A DNA stretch of 64,000 nt from positions 45,209,288 through 45,273,287 of the forward strand of contig OY986438.1 in the NCBI GenBank assembly GCA_963920525.1, in the 5' to 3' direction. The position numbers and the translations under genes were made by a program. The DNA is from Dichetophora obliterata. Its lineage: Eukaryota; Arthropoda; Insecta; Diptera; Sciomyzidae. A model generated the notes under the pieces. The model worked only from the letters and a program-made list of their open reading frames with translations. It did not search any database and was not told the DNA's origin. Every line of letters begins with the position of its first letter. Positions within the stretch are counted from its first letter, which is position 1. Positions 10,601 through 21,009 of the stretch are shown here, in pieces.

Positions 10601-11806
10601 CAGAGAATTACTACGAATTTTTAATTTCCTGCGTAGTAACTTTAAATGCAACACCGATCCTGTCAAATGCGGCGCTTGGTTTGTATTTGGCAGCCATTGA
10701 CAGCAGACAATCTTGTGAATTTTGGCGAAAATGGAAAAAAAGTGAATTCCGTGTGCTCATCAAGCATTATTTTTTGAGCAAAAAAACCAAGAAAATGCTT
10801 GATAAATACTATGGGGACTCTGCATCATCGATTGGAATGATTCGCAAGTGGTTTACTGAATTCCAATGCGGTCGTACAAGCACAAGTAACACCGAACGTT
10901 CTGGACGCCCAAATGAAGTCACCACACCAAAAATGATCACTAAAATTCACGATATCGTGTTGGCCGGCCGCAGAGTTAAAATGCGCGAGATTGTTGAGGC
11001 CGTAGGCATCTCAAACGAACGGGTGTGGAACATTTTGCGAAATCATTTGGATATGAAAAAATTATCCCTAATATGGATGCCGCGTTTGCTCACTCTCGAC
11101 CATAAACGCAATCGTGTGACTGATACAAAGGCGTGTTTAGCGATGTTAAATAAAGATAAGAAGGATTTTTTTCTGTCGATTAGTAACCGTGGACGAAACA
11201 TGGATCCATCACTGCACACCAGAGACAAAGGAACACTCGAAACGGTAGACTTCACCGACCGAACGTGCTCCGAAGAAGGCGAAGACGGTGCTATCGACCG
11301 CAAAGGTTATGGCGACAATATTTTAGGATAAACGTGATATAATCTACATCGATTATCCTCCACCGAAAAGAACGTTCAATGGAGAATACAATGCCGCTGA
11401 GTTGGACCGTTTCAACGACGCTTTGAAAGAGAAACGTCTCCATTTGGCGAGGAAAAAGTGCTATGCGCGCGTTCACACATGCCCAGCTCCCATGGCGAAA
11501 TTCCATGAATTCAAGTACGAATTGCTTCCTCATCCAGCTTATTCTCCAGATTTGACCCCCTTCACTATTTTCTGATTCAAAACCTAAAGAAATGGCTTGG
11601 CGGAAAGAGGTTCACCATCAGAAATGAGCTCATCACCGAAACAGAGGCCTATTTTGAGGAACTTCTGAAAACGTATCTTTCGGATGGGATCAAAAAGTTG
11701 GAGGAACGTTTGACAAAATGTATCGAGCTAAAAGGAGAAATAAAACTTTTTTGCAGTAAAAATCATTCCTTGTTTAATTTTTCACGGAATTATCAAATTG
11801 CCCTCG
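10600..11806 (+). mobile_element. mariner element, copy 1 (dead)
   Basis: The right end reads CCCTCG at 11801-11806 followed by TA, identical in form to the right end of the related copy at 45650-46781. The left end is not preserved as CGAGGG, but from about 10600 the sequence aligns base for base with the left part of the other copy (for example GCGTAGTAACTTTAAATGCAA at 10630). The interior is a mariner transposase with several disabling lesions. Confidence 0.82.
10731..11745 (+). pseudogene. mariner transposase remnant, copy 1
   Basis: The likely original start is the ATG at 10731 (MEK-SEFRVLIKHYF), but the A-run after it has seven As where six would keep frame, so initiation is broken at once. 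The helix-turn-helix part reads LDKYYGDSASSIGMIRKWFTEF, apparently with a short deletion before LDKYYGD. A further frameshift follows IRNHLDMKKL near 11065. The first catalytic Asp is kept in VTVDETW (about 11188-11205). The block that should read HQDNA is deleted at about 11455-11465, where LARKK runs directly into ARVHT, so the second catalytic Asp is gone. HPAYSPDLTP near 11535 marks the third block. Frameshifts follow to the C-terminus near 11740. Confidence 0.88.
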
Positions 11807-11808
11807 TA

Positions 11809-12171
11809 TTTAACAAATTGATGATGCTCGAGATTACAATCACAATCAGTAAAAGAATTGGCAAACTTATAGTTCTCATTCGGCAATTCAGTAATTAATT
11901 TCGGACTTCACTGCTTTAGAGCAATTAATCAAATGAATGTATGGTCACACTGACGTCCAATTTCTTAAGAAGAGATAAGACGCATAGATTAGAATAAACT
12001 AGGGTTCTTAAATAACGAAAGTATTTATAACATTATATCTACAAACTGAGAGTATTTATGACATTGAATAAAATTGCATATTGACATTGATGTTCAAATG
12101 TATACATACACATTTTTTTTATAGGAAAAGTATATATTACAACAAGTGAGTTGTTTATAATAGTCATGAAA
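11809..12171. other. AT-rich spacer between mariner and LINE
   Basis: No coding or repeat structure is recognised. The LINE is 5'-truncated somewhere in the last bases here; a clear target duplication was not found. Confidence 0.4.
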
Positions 12172-14439
12172 GACTTCTTGACCTGGTCTTAACTACAGAC
12201 AGTAACAATGTGATTGTTGAGAGGGCCCCTCATGCTTTGACTGCTGTTGATGAATACCATCCACCATTGAGCATATGGTACAAATCAGACAGGGAAAATA
12301 TAGTTAAGTCTAACTCAATAGATAAAGTTTATGAATTCAATTTTAAAAAAGCTGACTTTTTGAAGTTGAATCATTTACTTCAAAGTAAACTTCATGTTAT
12401 TTTAGAATATGTTAATAATAACACTCTTGATGATTCAATTAGTTTTTTTTATATGGAAATCTTTGCTGTGTTTTCTCTGTCCGTGCCATATAGCCTCAAA
12501 TTTACGAAAAATTGTGCTTACCCCTGGTACACAAAGGAGTTAAAGATTCTTCGCAACAGCAGTAATAGGGCATGGAAAAAATATGTCTGTAGCTTAGACT
12601 TGAATGACCTAGAAATCTACAAACGTTTGTTTCTGGATTTTGAAAATTGCTCAGCTACCTTATATCAAAATTATTTAGACAGTACTAAGCTGAGAATATT
12701 GTCTGATCCGAAGAAATTCTGGGGTTTTATAAACACTTAAAAAAAAATCTGATGGATTCCCTTCATCATTTAAAACCTCTGACGGATTTACTGACGACTC
12801 CGTCGTAATATGTGGTCTATTTGCCAATCTTTTTAAAGAGTCATTTTGTTCAGACTCTTTTAATTCTGATGAAGAGTACTTTGAATATATGAACTCTACA
12901 CCCAGGGTTTCGTTGGATTCTATATCCTTTACTTCAGAGGATATCTTAAAGTATATTGGATTGATCGATGAGGATTTTAATGCTGGACCTGACGGAATTC
13001 CTGCCGCAGTGTTGACACGATGCGTTTCCGTTCTAAGTCAACCACTGTCGATGTTATTCAATAATTCAATTAGTGAAAGTATTTTTCCACTTTTTTGGAA
13101 AAAATCTTTTATAATTCCTATTTATAGAAAAGGTTGTGAGAACGATATAAACAACTACAGGCCTATCGCGAAACTATCGTAGATTCCAAAACTTTTTGAG
13201 CGGCTCGTGTATGATCGTGTGAAGATTCACTGTGGGAAGGTCATGACAACTCGTCAGCATGGATTTGTTACTGTCAGATCCACTGTGTCTAATCTCCTCG
13301 ATTTTACAACATTTTGCTTAAATTCATTTTATTCAGGTAACCAGGTCGACTGTATTTACACTGATTTTAGTAAAGCATTTGATAAACTGCCACACAACTA
13401 AATTCTATTTAAACTAAAGTTTCCACAATTTTTTGTAAGCTGGATTCAATCGTATCTGACAGAGCGATCTTATCAAATACGATTTCGAGGCGTATTGTCA
13501 GTTGAATTTATTGCTGAATCAGGTGTTCCTCAAGGTAGCCACCTTGGTCCACTTCTGTTTATTTTAGCCATTAAAGATGTAACCCACATCATCAAACACT
13601 CTCATCTACTTATCTATGCAGATGACATGAAAATATACAGAACAATAAATGCTAAAGACAATTCAGATCTGCTCCAGTCTGATTTGAAATCCTTTGAAAT
13701 TTGGTGTTCTAAAAATAATATGTTTCTAAATCCAGATAAATGCCAAACTATGACCTTTTCGCGAAAAAGGAACAATTTAATTTTTGATTATAAGATAAAA
13801 GATACTGCTTTAAGTCGTGTAGATGCTGTCAAAGATCTTGGTATATGCATGGATTCTAGGCTATCGTTTAACGTTCATATTGATTACATTTGTAAAAAAG
13901 CATCTTCTATGCTCGGGTTTATGAAACGCTGGGCCAAAGAATTTAATAGTATGATCACAACTACAACGCTGTATTATGCAATTGTGCGACCTCACTTAGA
14001 GTATGCAAGTCAAGTTTGGTCCCCAAGTTACAATGTACATGTTGAACGTATAGAGAGAATCCAAAAACGTTTTGTTCGGTTTGCTCTAAGGGGCTTAAGT
14101 GCAACGGACACTTTAAACCTTCCTCCTTATGAGGATCGTTTAACACTATTAAAAATACAATCTTTGAACGAGAGAAGGAAGTCTGCAGATATCGTCTATT
14201 TACACCAACTCATAACTGATGTATTCGATTCACCAGAACTCCTAACTCTTATAAATTTTGACACTAACCGTAGAAGCAGTAAAAATGCTAACAATTTAAT
14301 TTACTTATCTTTTAGTAGAACAAATTATATGGCTATTGCTCCTTTACATCGCATGAGTACCTTTGTTAACAACTGCAGCTTTTTTGATGTTAACTTATCG
14401 AAAGGTCAACTCAAAAGTAGATTGAAAACTAATGTATGA
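12172..14439 (+). pseudogene. LINE ORF2 remnant (endonuclease end + reverse transcriptase)
   Basis: This protein nicks target DNA and copies its own RNA into it. Reading starts inside the endonuclease at LLDLVLTTDSNNV (12172), with VDEYHPPLSI in place of the usual SDHxP block. A frameshift occurs in the A-run at about 12737-12747. In the second frame come the fingers/palm motifs: NNYRPIAKLS (13150), the DFSKAFD motif with a catalytic Asp (about 13364), GVPQGSHLGPLLFIL (13519) and YADDMKIY carrying the catalytic Asp pair (about 13615). In-frame stops are a TAG at 13180 and a TAA at 13399. The last segment, 13495-14439, is open for 315 codons and ends at a TGA. One frameshift and two stops make it non-functional, but decay is modest. 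Confidence 0.9.
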
Positions 14440-14670
14440 TTAGATCTATGTAAACGCATGGTTAGTTGTTATGTCTAGTGTTGTCCCTGAGCCCAACCCA
14501 TATTATGGTGGGTAAATTTTTCGCACTTTAGATTGTTTTGGACCGCTCTTATCGATATCATTGAGATATTTTAATGTTTTTGGGCTGGTTCTTAAGATGA
14601 TCTAATGCGGAGAAAGTGCGAAAAAGCTGTAGTAGCTAAACTCTATTGTTATTGCATGTAAAAAAAAAAA
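12172..14670 (+). mobile_element. 5'-truncated CR1/Jockey-type non-LTR retrotransposon
   Basis: The element retains the end of the endonuclease domain, the whole reverse transcriptase region, a C-terminal region, about 220 bp of 3' untranslated sequence and an A-rich tail at about 14659-14682. The 5' part, including any ORF1 and most of the endonuclease, is missing, as is usual for LINE insertions. Target-site duplications were not identified. Assignment to the CR1/Jockey group rests on the reverse transcriptase motifs and is tentative. Confidence 0.85.
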
Positions 14671-14959
14671 AAGAAAAAAAAAGTAAAAATGGCGGCACTA
14701 CAGTTGCTCAAACTTGTCTCCTTCAATTTGCGCTGTGGAATGTCCAGCCCTATGTAATCAACTGACATCAACAAACTTTTAGATATATGCAAAGGCCAAT
14801 ACGATAGAGAATATCTGTACAAAATTTCAAGTTGATATCTTAATTACTTTTTAATTTATGACAGTGTGGGAAAAAACATGTTTTGAGAAAAACGCTATTG
14901 AAGTTTTTGTTTTTGTACTCGGTACTCTCGACGCTCATCAATTCACTGACTTTGATTCA

Positions 14960-15081
14960 AACATTGAAAATATATTCTTTACGTTGTAAATGAATTAAAA
15001 AAGAAATTAAAAAAGAAATTAAAAAATTCTAAGTTCTGGAGCAGGTTCCCTCTTTAAGAAATAAAGCTCTTTCAAATAAAA
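14960..15081 (+). repeat. LINE-like 3' end with A-tail, copy 1
   Basis: The segment runs from ACATTGAAAATATATTCTTT through GTTCTGGAGCAGGTTCC to a run of about 14 A. A second copy lies at 18763-18861 with the same order and the same A-rich terminus. Two dispersed copies sharing a 3' end and an A-tail suggest a severely 5'-truncated retroposon family different from the LINE at 12172. Confidence 0.6.
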
Positions 15082-15174
15082 AAAAAAAAAAACAAAATAT
15101 ATTGCCTACACTAACTCTTAAAAAAACATCAAAGCGAGTTTGTACAGAATTTAAAAAAATATAACAAAAAATTA

Positions 15175-15580
15175 TTTGTTTGCTAGGAGAAGAACGAATT
15201 TTAACCAAAATTTCTATTTTAAAAATCAGAACAAAATTATTACTGTTCTTAACCCTTTCACGTTTATCACTAACTAATCCAAGAGAGTAAAAATTATTTT
15301 TTGTATTTTTATCTATTTATTTCGGTCTAATTTAATATAAAAGTTAAATTTTTGAATTTATTTTTTAAATTTTTTTTCAATTTAAAAATTTTAAATTGTT
15401 TAATTTTGTTTAATTAAAAAATTATTTATTTGCTAGGGGAAGAACGAATTTTAACCAAAATTTCTATTTTAAAAATCAGAAAAAAATTATTACTGTTATT
15501 AACCTTTTCACGTTTATAACTAACTAATCCAAGAGAGTAAAAATTATTTTTTGTATTTATATCTATTTATTTCGGTTTAA
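15175..15580. repeat. Tandem duplication (~240-bp units), second copy split by the Helitron
   Basis: Unit 1 (about 15175-15415) and unit 2 (about 15416-15580, resuming at 17489) share long stretches such as GAAGAACGAATTTTAACC and CTAATCCAAGAGAGTAAAAA with few mismatches. Unit 2 is interrupted after TTCGGTTTAA at 15580 and continues with TTTAATATAAAAGTT at 17489. Unit 1 reads straight through this point as TTCGGTCTAA-TTTAATATAAAAG. Unit 1 is therefore an uninterrupted version of the Helitron target. Confidence 0.85.
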
Positions 15581-17488
15581 TCTATAGTAATAAAACTCAT
15601 TTTCTGTTTGTTTGTTTGTTTGGCCTTTATACAAATCTAAACGGCTCAACGGATTTTGCTCAAACTAGGTATACATATTAAGTGCATCCTAACTTAAAAT
15701 GATACATACTTAGTTTTTGCCACGCCCCCTTTAAAATTTTTCAACTAACGGTAATTTTGTTATTATAAAACTTTTTACCATCGGAGATTTCTGTGTATTT
15801 AATTTTAAATTTTTTTTGTTATTTTGACATAAAAAACACTCACATATCTTTAAAATTGGAGAAATTTTCAGTACAACGACTTTTTCATAAAACATCGTTG
15901 CCTAAGAATGAGAAAAAAACCACATGAAAATCAAAGTTTGATCTTTCGATGCAAATATCTCCGCTGTCCATTACTATTTTTCATTCAAATTTTTTTTTGT
16001 TCAAAAGTTCAATAAAATCACTTCACAAAAATAGGTTGAACTGTACCGTTAAGTCAGTGTATATATGTTGTATGAATTATGTCAAAAAAGGTCCAAAATA
16101 TTGACTTTTTACTCAAAAAATGACTCAAAAATTGTTGTTGTTGTAAAAATGAAATCAATTAAAAATAGCACATCTGGCTACCTTTCATATGACATAGCAT
16201 TCATTTGCAAAAATTCTTCCAGCTAAGCGCAAAAATTATTTTACTGTTTTTGTCATCAAAACAACAAGGGAAAATGTATTTATTTTTTCAAACCAGACTT
16301 TTAATAAAACTGAGTTTTGTTTTAAAATTCTCTATATATGAATGAAGTTATGTATCTAGAGTAACTATAAACATTTCGGTGTATATAAAATCTTACTTTT
16401 TGCCTCCCCACCCCCCGCCCCCCTCCTGTTAAATTTTTTTTGTTGTGATTTGTCATTTTTCTCACTATTTTTTCACCGTTGTCACTCACATCTTTATCAA
16501 TGGTACTTTAAATGTTCTATTTATATCACTGTATCATCGAAAAGATGACTGTGAATAAGAATGCTGTAAAAGTTAATTTTTTCATGTTTAATGTGTTTTT
16601 TGAACTACATTGTTGAAAGTCAAATTTCCACGCCAATTAAATGTACCGACATATAAAAGACAGCGAAATTTTGACATTTTAACTCTTTAATCATGGTTGT
16701 AAGCTTGGCTGCATTGAACAAATTTTTCGGTTCGATTGCGTACAAAGCGAAAGTATGCTGAAAAGTATGCTGGAAAATATTATAAATTAGAAATAAGTAC
16801 TGCATTACCGACACGATTAAAATATATTAGAAAAGTCGGTAACTGTTATCCAATTTAGTTCTTTTCGCACACATCGTAAACTTGCAGCAAATAACATAAT
16901 GGCACTTCTTGCACTGTTCTTGCAGATTTTTCAGCTGGATTTATGTCGATCTGTTAACGTCGATAATATTGCTACAGGTTGCTGTATATACTATAATAAA
17001 AATTAAAAAGCGATTGCTTTCTTAACTTACACCTTTTTGCTAATTTACATTAAAAAACGACTGTACAATTTTACGTATAATATAGGAATTCAGATGATTC
17101 ATCAACTATCAGACTCAATTTATATTTATTTCTTATTTAGAGACAATCCAATTGTTATTTTCCAACTGGAAAAACTACTAAAAAATTTTAGGAAGATTTT
17201 TATAAATTTGATTTTCATTAGCGAAGTGGAAGTAACATGCTTACCAGTAGCCAGTAAATTCAGTTTAGAACTAAAAAACAGTTTTTGATTGTGAAAAAAC
17301 AGTGATAAAATTATTTCTTCGTTAAAAAAGCTTGGTAAATTTTTTAACTAATATTTTTATAGTCGTCTCAAACTTAAATTTAACACGTTTTTACAAAATT
17401 CCAAAGTTTACAAAAACATTTAATCGAAAAGTGTATATTAAAATTTTTATATAAATGACTCTCGAGTAACACCGGGTATATCAGCTAG
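15581..17488 (+). mobile_element. Non-autonomous Helitron with preserved empty site
   Basis: The 5' end is TCTATAGTAATAAAACTCAT and the 3' end is CACCGGGTATATCAGCTAG, giving the TC start and CTAG terminus expected of Helitrons. The element sits between an A (15580) and a T (17489) with no target duplication. The parallel tandem unit at 15175-15415 shows the same target uninterrupted, which fixes both boundaries to the base. At 1.9 kb it encodes no Rep-helicase, so it would depend on an autonomous relative. The 5' start recurs at 47213 (minus strand) and the 3' terminus recurs at 48485 and 51769. Confidence 0.9.
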
Positions 17489-18498
17489 TTTAATATAAAA
17501 GTTTAATTTTTGAATTTATTTTTAAAATTTTTTTTAATTTAAAAATTTTTAAATTGTTTAATTTTAAATTGCGTAAACAAGAAAAGGTAGTGTAAAATTT
17601 AAAAATATTTATCTAAAAAGTTTTTACTAAGCTAGTCCCCAGACAAAATATTCGACAGGGAAATGGCATTATACTAGCATAATTGTGGCAAATGAGCAGA
17701 GTTCTGGCAGTATGCTGAAATGTGGTGGCGGCCAGTTTACTTTTTATCAAAAAAGGCTGCCAGAAAGTAGCAGCATGAAGGCATGGAAAAGTCAGTAGAA
17801 GGCAGTGTGTCGAAATTCGGCATTATATTGGACGGCTACTAAAATTTTCAAGCAGCTCAAACATTTTTGTTTTTTTCAGCAACAGCCTTCCTACTCACTA
17901 TAATGGCAGGCATATGAACTCTGTTGAATAAAACCATTATTTTGGCATTGAACTGAAATATTTGGGCAGGCTTAAAAGTTTTGTTTTCTACAGAACAGAA
18001 TGCTTTCGCCCTATACTGGTAGGCACATGAACTCTATTAAAAACAAGCATTGTATTGGCATCGAATTGAACTGGTCTAGCAGCTTAAAAATGTTTTGCTT
18101 TCTAGACAACAGAATTATCTCGTCTTATACTTTTATTCTGTGAATAACATTTAACATGTGAACTTGACAGTTACAATTAAATTTTTTTTGCCGAAAGTTT
18201 GCATAAATAAACGTTATTTAAAAATTTATAAAGGTAAAGGTAAAGGAGCTTTATTTGTTTTCAATCATATTTAGTGGAACACTAAGAATCATATTTGGCG
18301 GAACACAAAATATAAGAAATATCATTTAAATGTAATGCAAAATTCATTTTTTTAATACATTGTGGCAAAAATTTACGGTATTTCAGAAGATCTGATATAC
18401 TGGTCTACAAGAGTGACTTCAATATTTGATAAGACTGTCGGTTTTGAATAATTTTTAGTGCATGTGCTAATTACTACATAAAAAAATCTAGTTTATAG

Positions 18499-19243
18499 TA
18501 GGCTTGGGCATTTTAGTACACTATAAGGATCGCTCTTTTTAGTTCAGTTGAGTTTAATGAACTAGTTCGTTCATATATTTCTTTTAGTTCATTTAGTTCG
18601 TTCGCTCATTTAGTTCGTTTCGTGGCCTCGTTCATGGTGCTAGTTCGTTAGGTCTTATAGTTCGTTTGGTGTTTTAGATCGTTAGGTATGTTAGCTCGTT
18701 ATATTTTTTAGTTCAATAGGTCTTTTTTTCTAGGAACTTTTTGGCATTATATTGAGCATAAAACATTGAAAATATATTCTTTACGTTGTAAATGAATTAA
18801 AAAAAATTCTTAGTTCTGGAGCAGGTTCCGCCCTTAAAAAGTAAAGCGCTTTCAAAGAAAAAAAGTTCGTTTTGCTTACTCGTTCATGATCAGGTCCATA
18901 AAATGAAACGAACTATATGAACGAATCAATCATTAACTGTAGACATAGAACAAATTAACATACAAATACTACACATTCCACATTGTAGTATTGTGTGCAT
19001 TCCACAAAATATTTGCTACTAAAAATTTTTTTCCAAAAAAGTTTTTTTTTTTAACCGTTCATTAGTGAAAAACTTCAGCAGCACAAACTCAAAGCATTGC
19101 TGAATAACTTTTTTTCTCGTTTATTTCGATCTGACTCGCTACAAAATCGATTGAACTAAAAGAACGAGAATCAACGAACTAGTTCACATAGTTCAGGAGT
19201 GCGAATAGTTCAATTGAACTAGTTCGTGAACTACCCAAGCCTA
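18499..19243. mobile_element. hAT-type MITE with exact 8-bp target duplication
   Basis: The ends are TAGGCTTGGG and CCCAAGCCTA. Both sides carry GTTTATAG (18491-18498 and 19244-19251), an exact 8-bp duplication as hAT transposases produce. The subterminal regions are packed with GTTCATTTAGTTCGTT-like repeats on the left and their inverse (GAACTAGTTC, AACGAACTAG) on the right, as expected for transposase binding sites. A LINE-like 3' end (18763-18861) lies inside it. There is no ORF of interest. It is non-autonomous. Confidence 0.88.
18763..18861 (+). repeat. LINE-like 3' end with A-tail, copy 2
   Basis: It matches 14960-15081 from ACATTGAAAATATATTCTTT through GTTCTGGAGCAGGTTCC to an A-rich end. 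It is nested inside the hAT MITE, so it either inserted there later or was already part of the sequence the MITE carries. Confidence 0.6.
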
Positions 19244-20734
19244 GTTTATAGTATAAGTTAAATAGAGTGCTGCTCCGTCAAAATACCACATGAATGATAA
19301 AGTTCTGGGGTCATTCATGAATCTATTTTCGCATTGATTGCGATATAGTTCGCCATCGTAAATGTCTTCTAGCCTGTCAACATTTTCTTTTTTCTGCAAA
19401 AATGGTGAGCAATTATTTGCAGAAATCTGGGCGAGAAATAATTGCTTGTAGCTGTGCCCCTATTGAAAAGGTGAGCATATATCCGAATTCGCCGTTGCTA
19501 TTATATTCCTCGCATTTCCTTTTACTGGTCTGTAACAGTTGTTGCAGTGCGCCGTGCACTCAATAGCGGAATTTATTTTTATGAAATGTTTTTTTAAAGA
19601 CATAAGTGGAGATCAATCAATCTATCAATTCCAACAAACTGCTTAAACTTAAGCAGAACCGCTTAGTTTGTGTCGTAAAACGTATGCTAGAAATGAGGTG
19701 AAGACTTCAGATGTTGATACCCGAGATCCTAGAACAAATCGATCTTTTCCAGCAGTCGTATCTTCACTATCCTCGTCTGATGCACAATTTTTTGATTCTG
19801 GGAAGGATGAGTGACCAGCAAATTCATCACCTTATTAAAAACTTTAACTGATTATACGGTACAAATATTTCTCTGTCAAATTTCGTTTAGGAAATCTGCT
19901 TGTTTTTTGCGTGTTGGACTTTGTTTTTATAGAGCAATAATTTTAAAACTCACCATTCTTTTCAATAAAACTGAAAACTGTTCGAACACGTAGTATCTGG
20001 TATTGTTGGTGGCAATGCTATTATACTCACAGGAGTGGATTTCCTTCTATGTTTGGGTTTGATTTGGTTTAATATACTAAAGTTATTTTTTTTTAAAAAA
20101 ACTTAAAAAGTATCGTTTGAAAAATCTCACTCAGAATTGTATGTCACAACATCAAAGCCGTTCATTCAAAATTTAGATGAATCGAAAAAATCGACAAACC
20201 CAAGGACCAAAAACTGTTAGTTGAATAAAAAAGCTCAAATATATAAAATATATAAAAGAAACCAATATTTTGCATTCAATGACATGTTATTGCCCCATTC
20301 TATTGCCTGCCACTACCTGCTTGTATTCTGCTCTGTACATTTCCTGCGAACTGGCTTCCACTGAACGCCACTTGCATGCTCTCTTATACATTTTTGAGCC
20401 TCTGTTAGCCAGTCTGCTGTTCTGTACAGTGGCAGTCAACTGGCTGGTTTTGGTACAATTCCTGCCCTGCCACAATTGGGCCAAAATAATTTCATTTCTA
20501 TTCCAATAAACAGACTAGCTGTCTGCCGTTTTAAGTTCATTTGCCGGCCAAAAATTTTGTCTGGGGGTATTACTGTGAATTCTGAAAATTATATGGAGAC
20601 AAATGTGTTGCTAATGCGTGAAAGGGTTAGAGAAAAACTTTTTGAATAAAAAAAAAACAAATCAAATAAGTACCTATTATTTCAATCTCTAAATTCAGTC
20701 TAGTTAAAATTATATTTTTACCGTGTCTGAAAGC

Positions 20735-21005
20735 GTTGAAATGTGTGAATCGTCTAATGCTTACGAATCGACAACACCCGAGTTCGATTCCGACTTATGC
20801 AAAAAATATTTTCAATAAAAAAAATACTAGCGAGTATACAAAAGAGGAACAGTCGGTAGATATATATATATATATATATATATGTTTTAAACATAACACA
20901 TATTTATCATGGCAGTTGTGCATAAACACGATAGCGTGCCTGAATAGGAAACGAACCGACAAGGAACTCACAGGTTCAAATCCCATCTCACATAAGAATT
21001 TTATT
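20735..21005 (+). repeat. Two tRNA-like SINE heads in tandem
   Basis: A B-box-like GAGTTCGATTCC (20780-20791) and a perfect B box GGTTCAAATCC (20973-20983) lie about 190 bases apart. Each is followed by a (C)TTATGCAAAAAATATTTT or CACATAAGAATTTT type of sequence, comparable with the segment after the B box of the SINE at 3164. Between them is a (TA)n run (about 20863-20883). The A boxes are weak. I take these as truncated SINE copies, not tRNA genes, because no cloverleaf can be drawn. Confidence 0.5.
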
Positions 21006-21009
21006 TTAA

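Larger units (their letters stand above)
17637..20566. mobile_element. 2.9-kb TIR element with GCCAG/CTGGC-rich arms
   Basis: CCCCAGACAAAAT at 17637-17649 is matched in reverse complement by ATTTTGTCTGGGG at about 20554-20566. Inside, the left arm (to about 17960) is rich in CTGCCAG, GGCAGTATGCTG and CAGCATG. The right arm (from about 20285) is rich in the complementary CTGCCACT, CTGGCT and CAGTGGCAG. I see no transposase. It encloses the hAT MITE at 18499-19243. These repeats could instead be subterminal repeats of the outer element at 15251-20625. Confidence 0.55.
15251..20625. mobile_element. Possible outer piggyBac-like element enclosing the nest
   Basis: TTAACCCTTTCACG at 15247-15260 is mirrored by CGTGAAAGGGTTAG ending near 20629. 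This gives a 10-bp inverted repeat beginning CCC and flanked by TTAA on one side and a one-base variant on the other. piggyBac-type elements target TTAA and begin with CCC. No transposase is present. The span includes the tandem units, the Helitron and the TIR element. The pairing of two distant ends is an inference. Confidence 0.4.

Noticed and set aside
20735..21005. Possible tRNA genes
   Set aside because: B boxes are present but no acceptor stem or cloverleaf can be formed; they fit SINE heads better.
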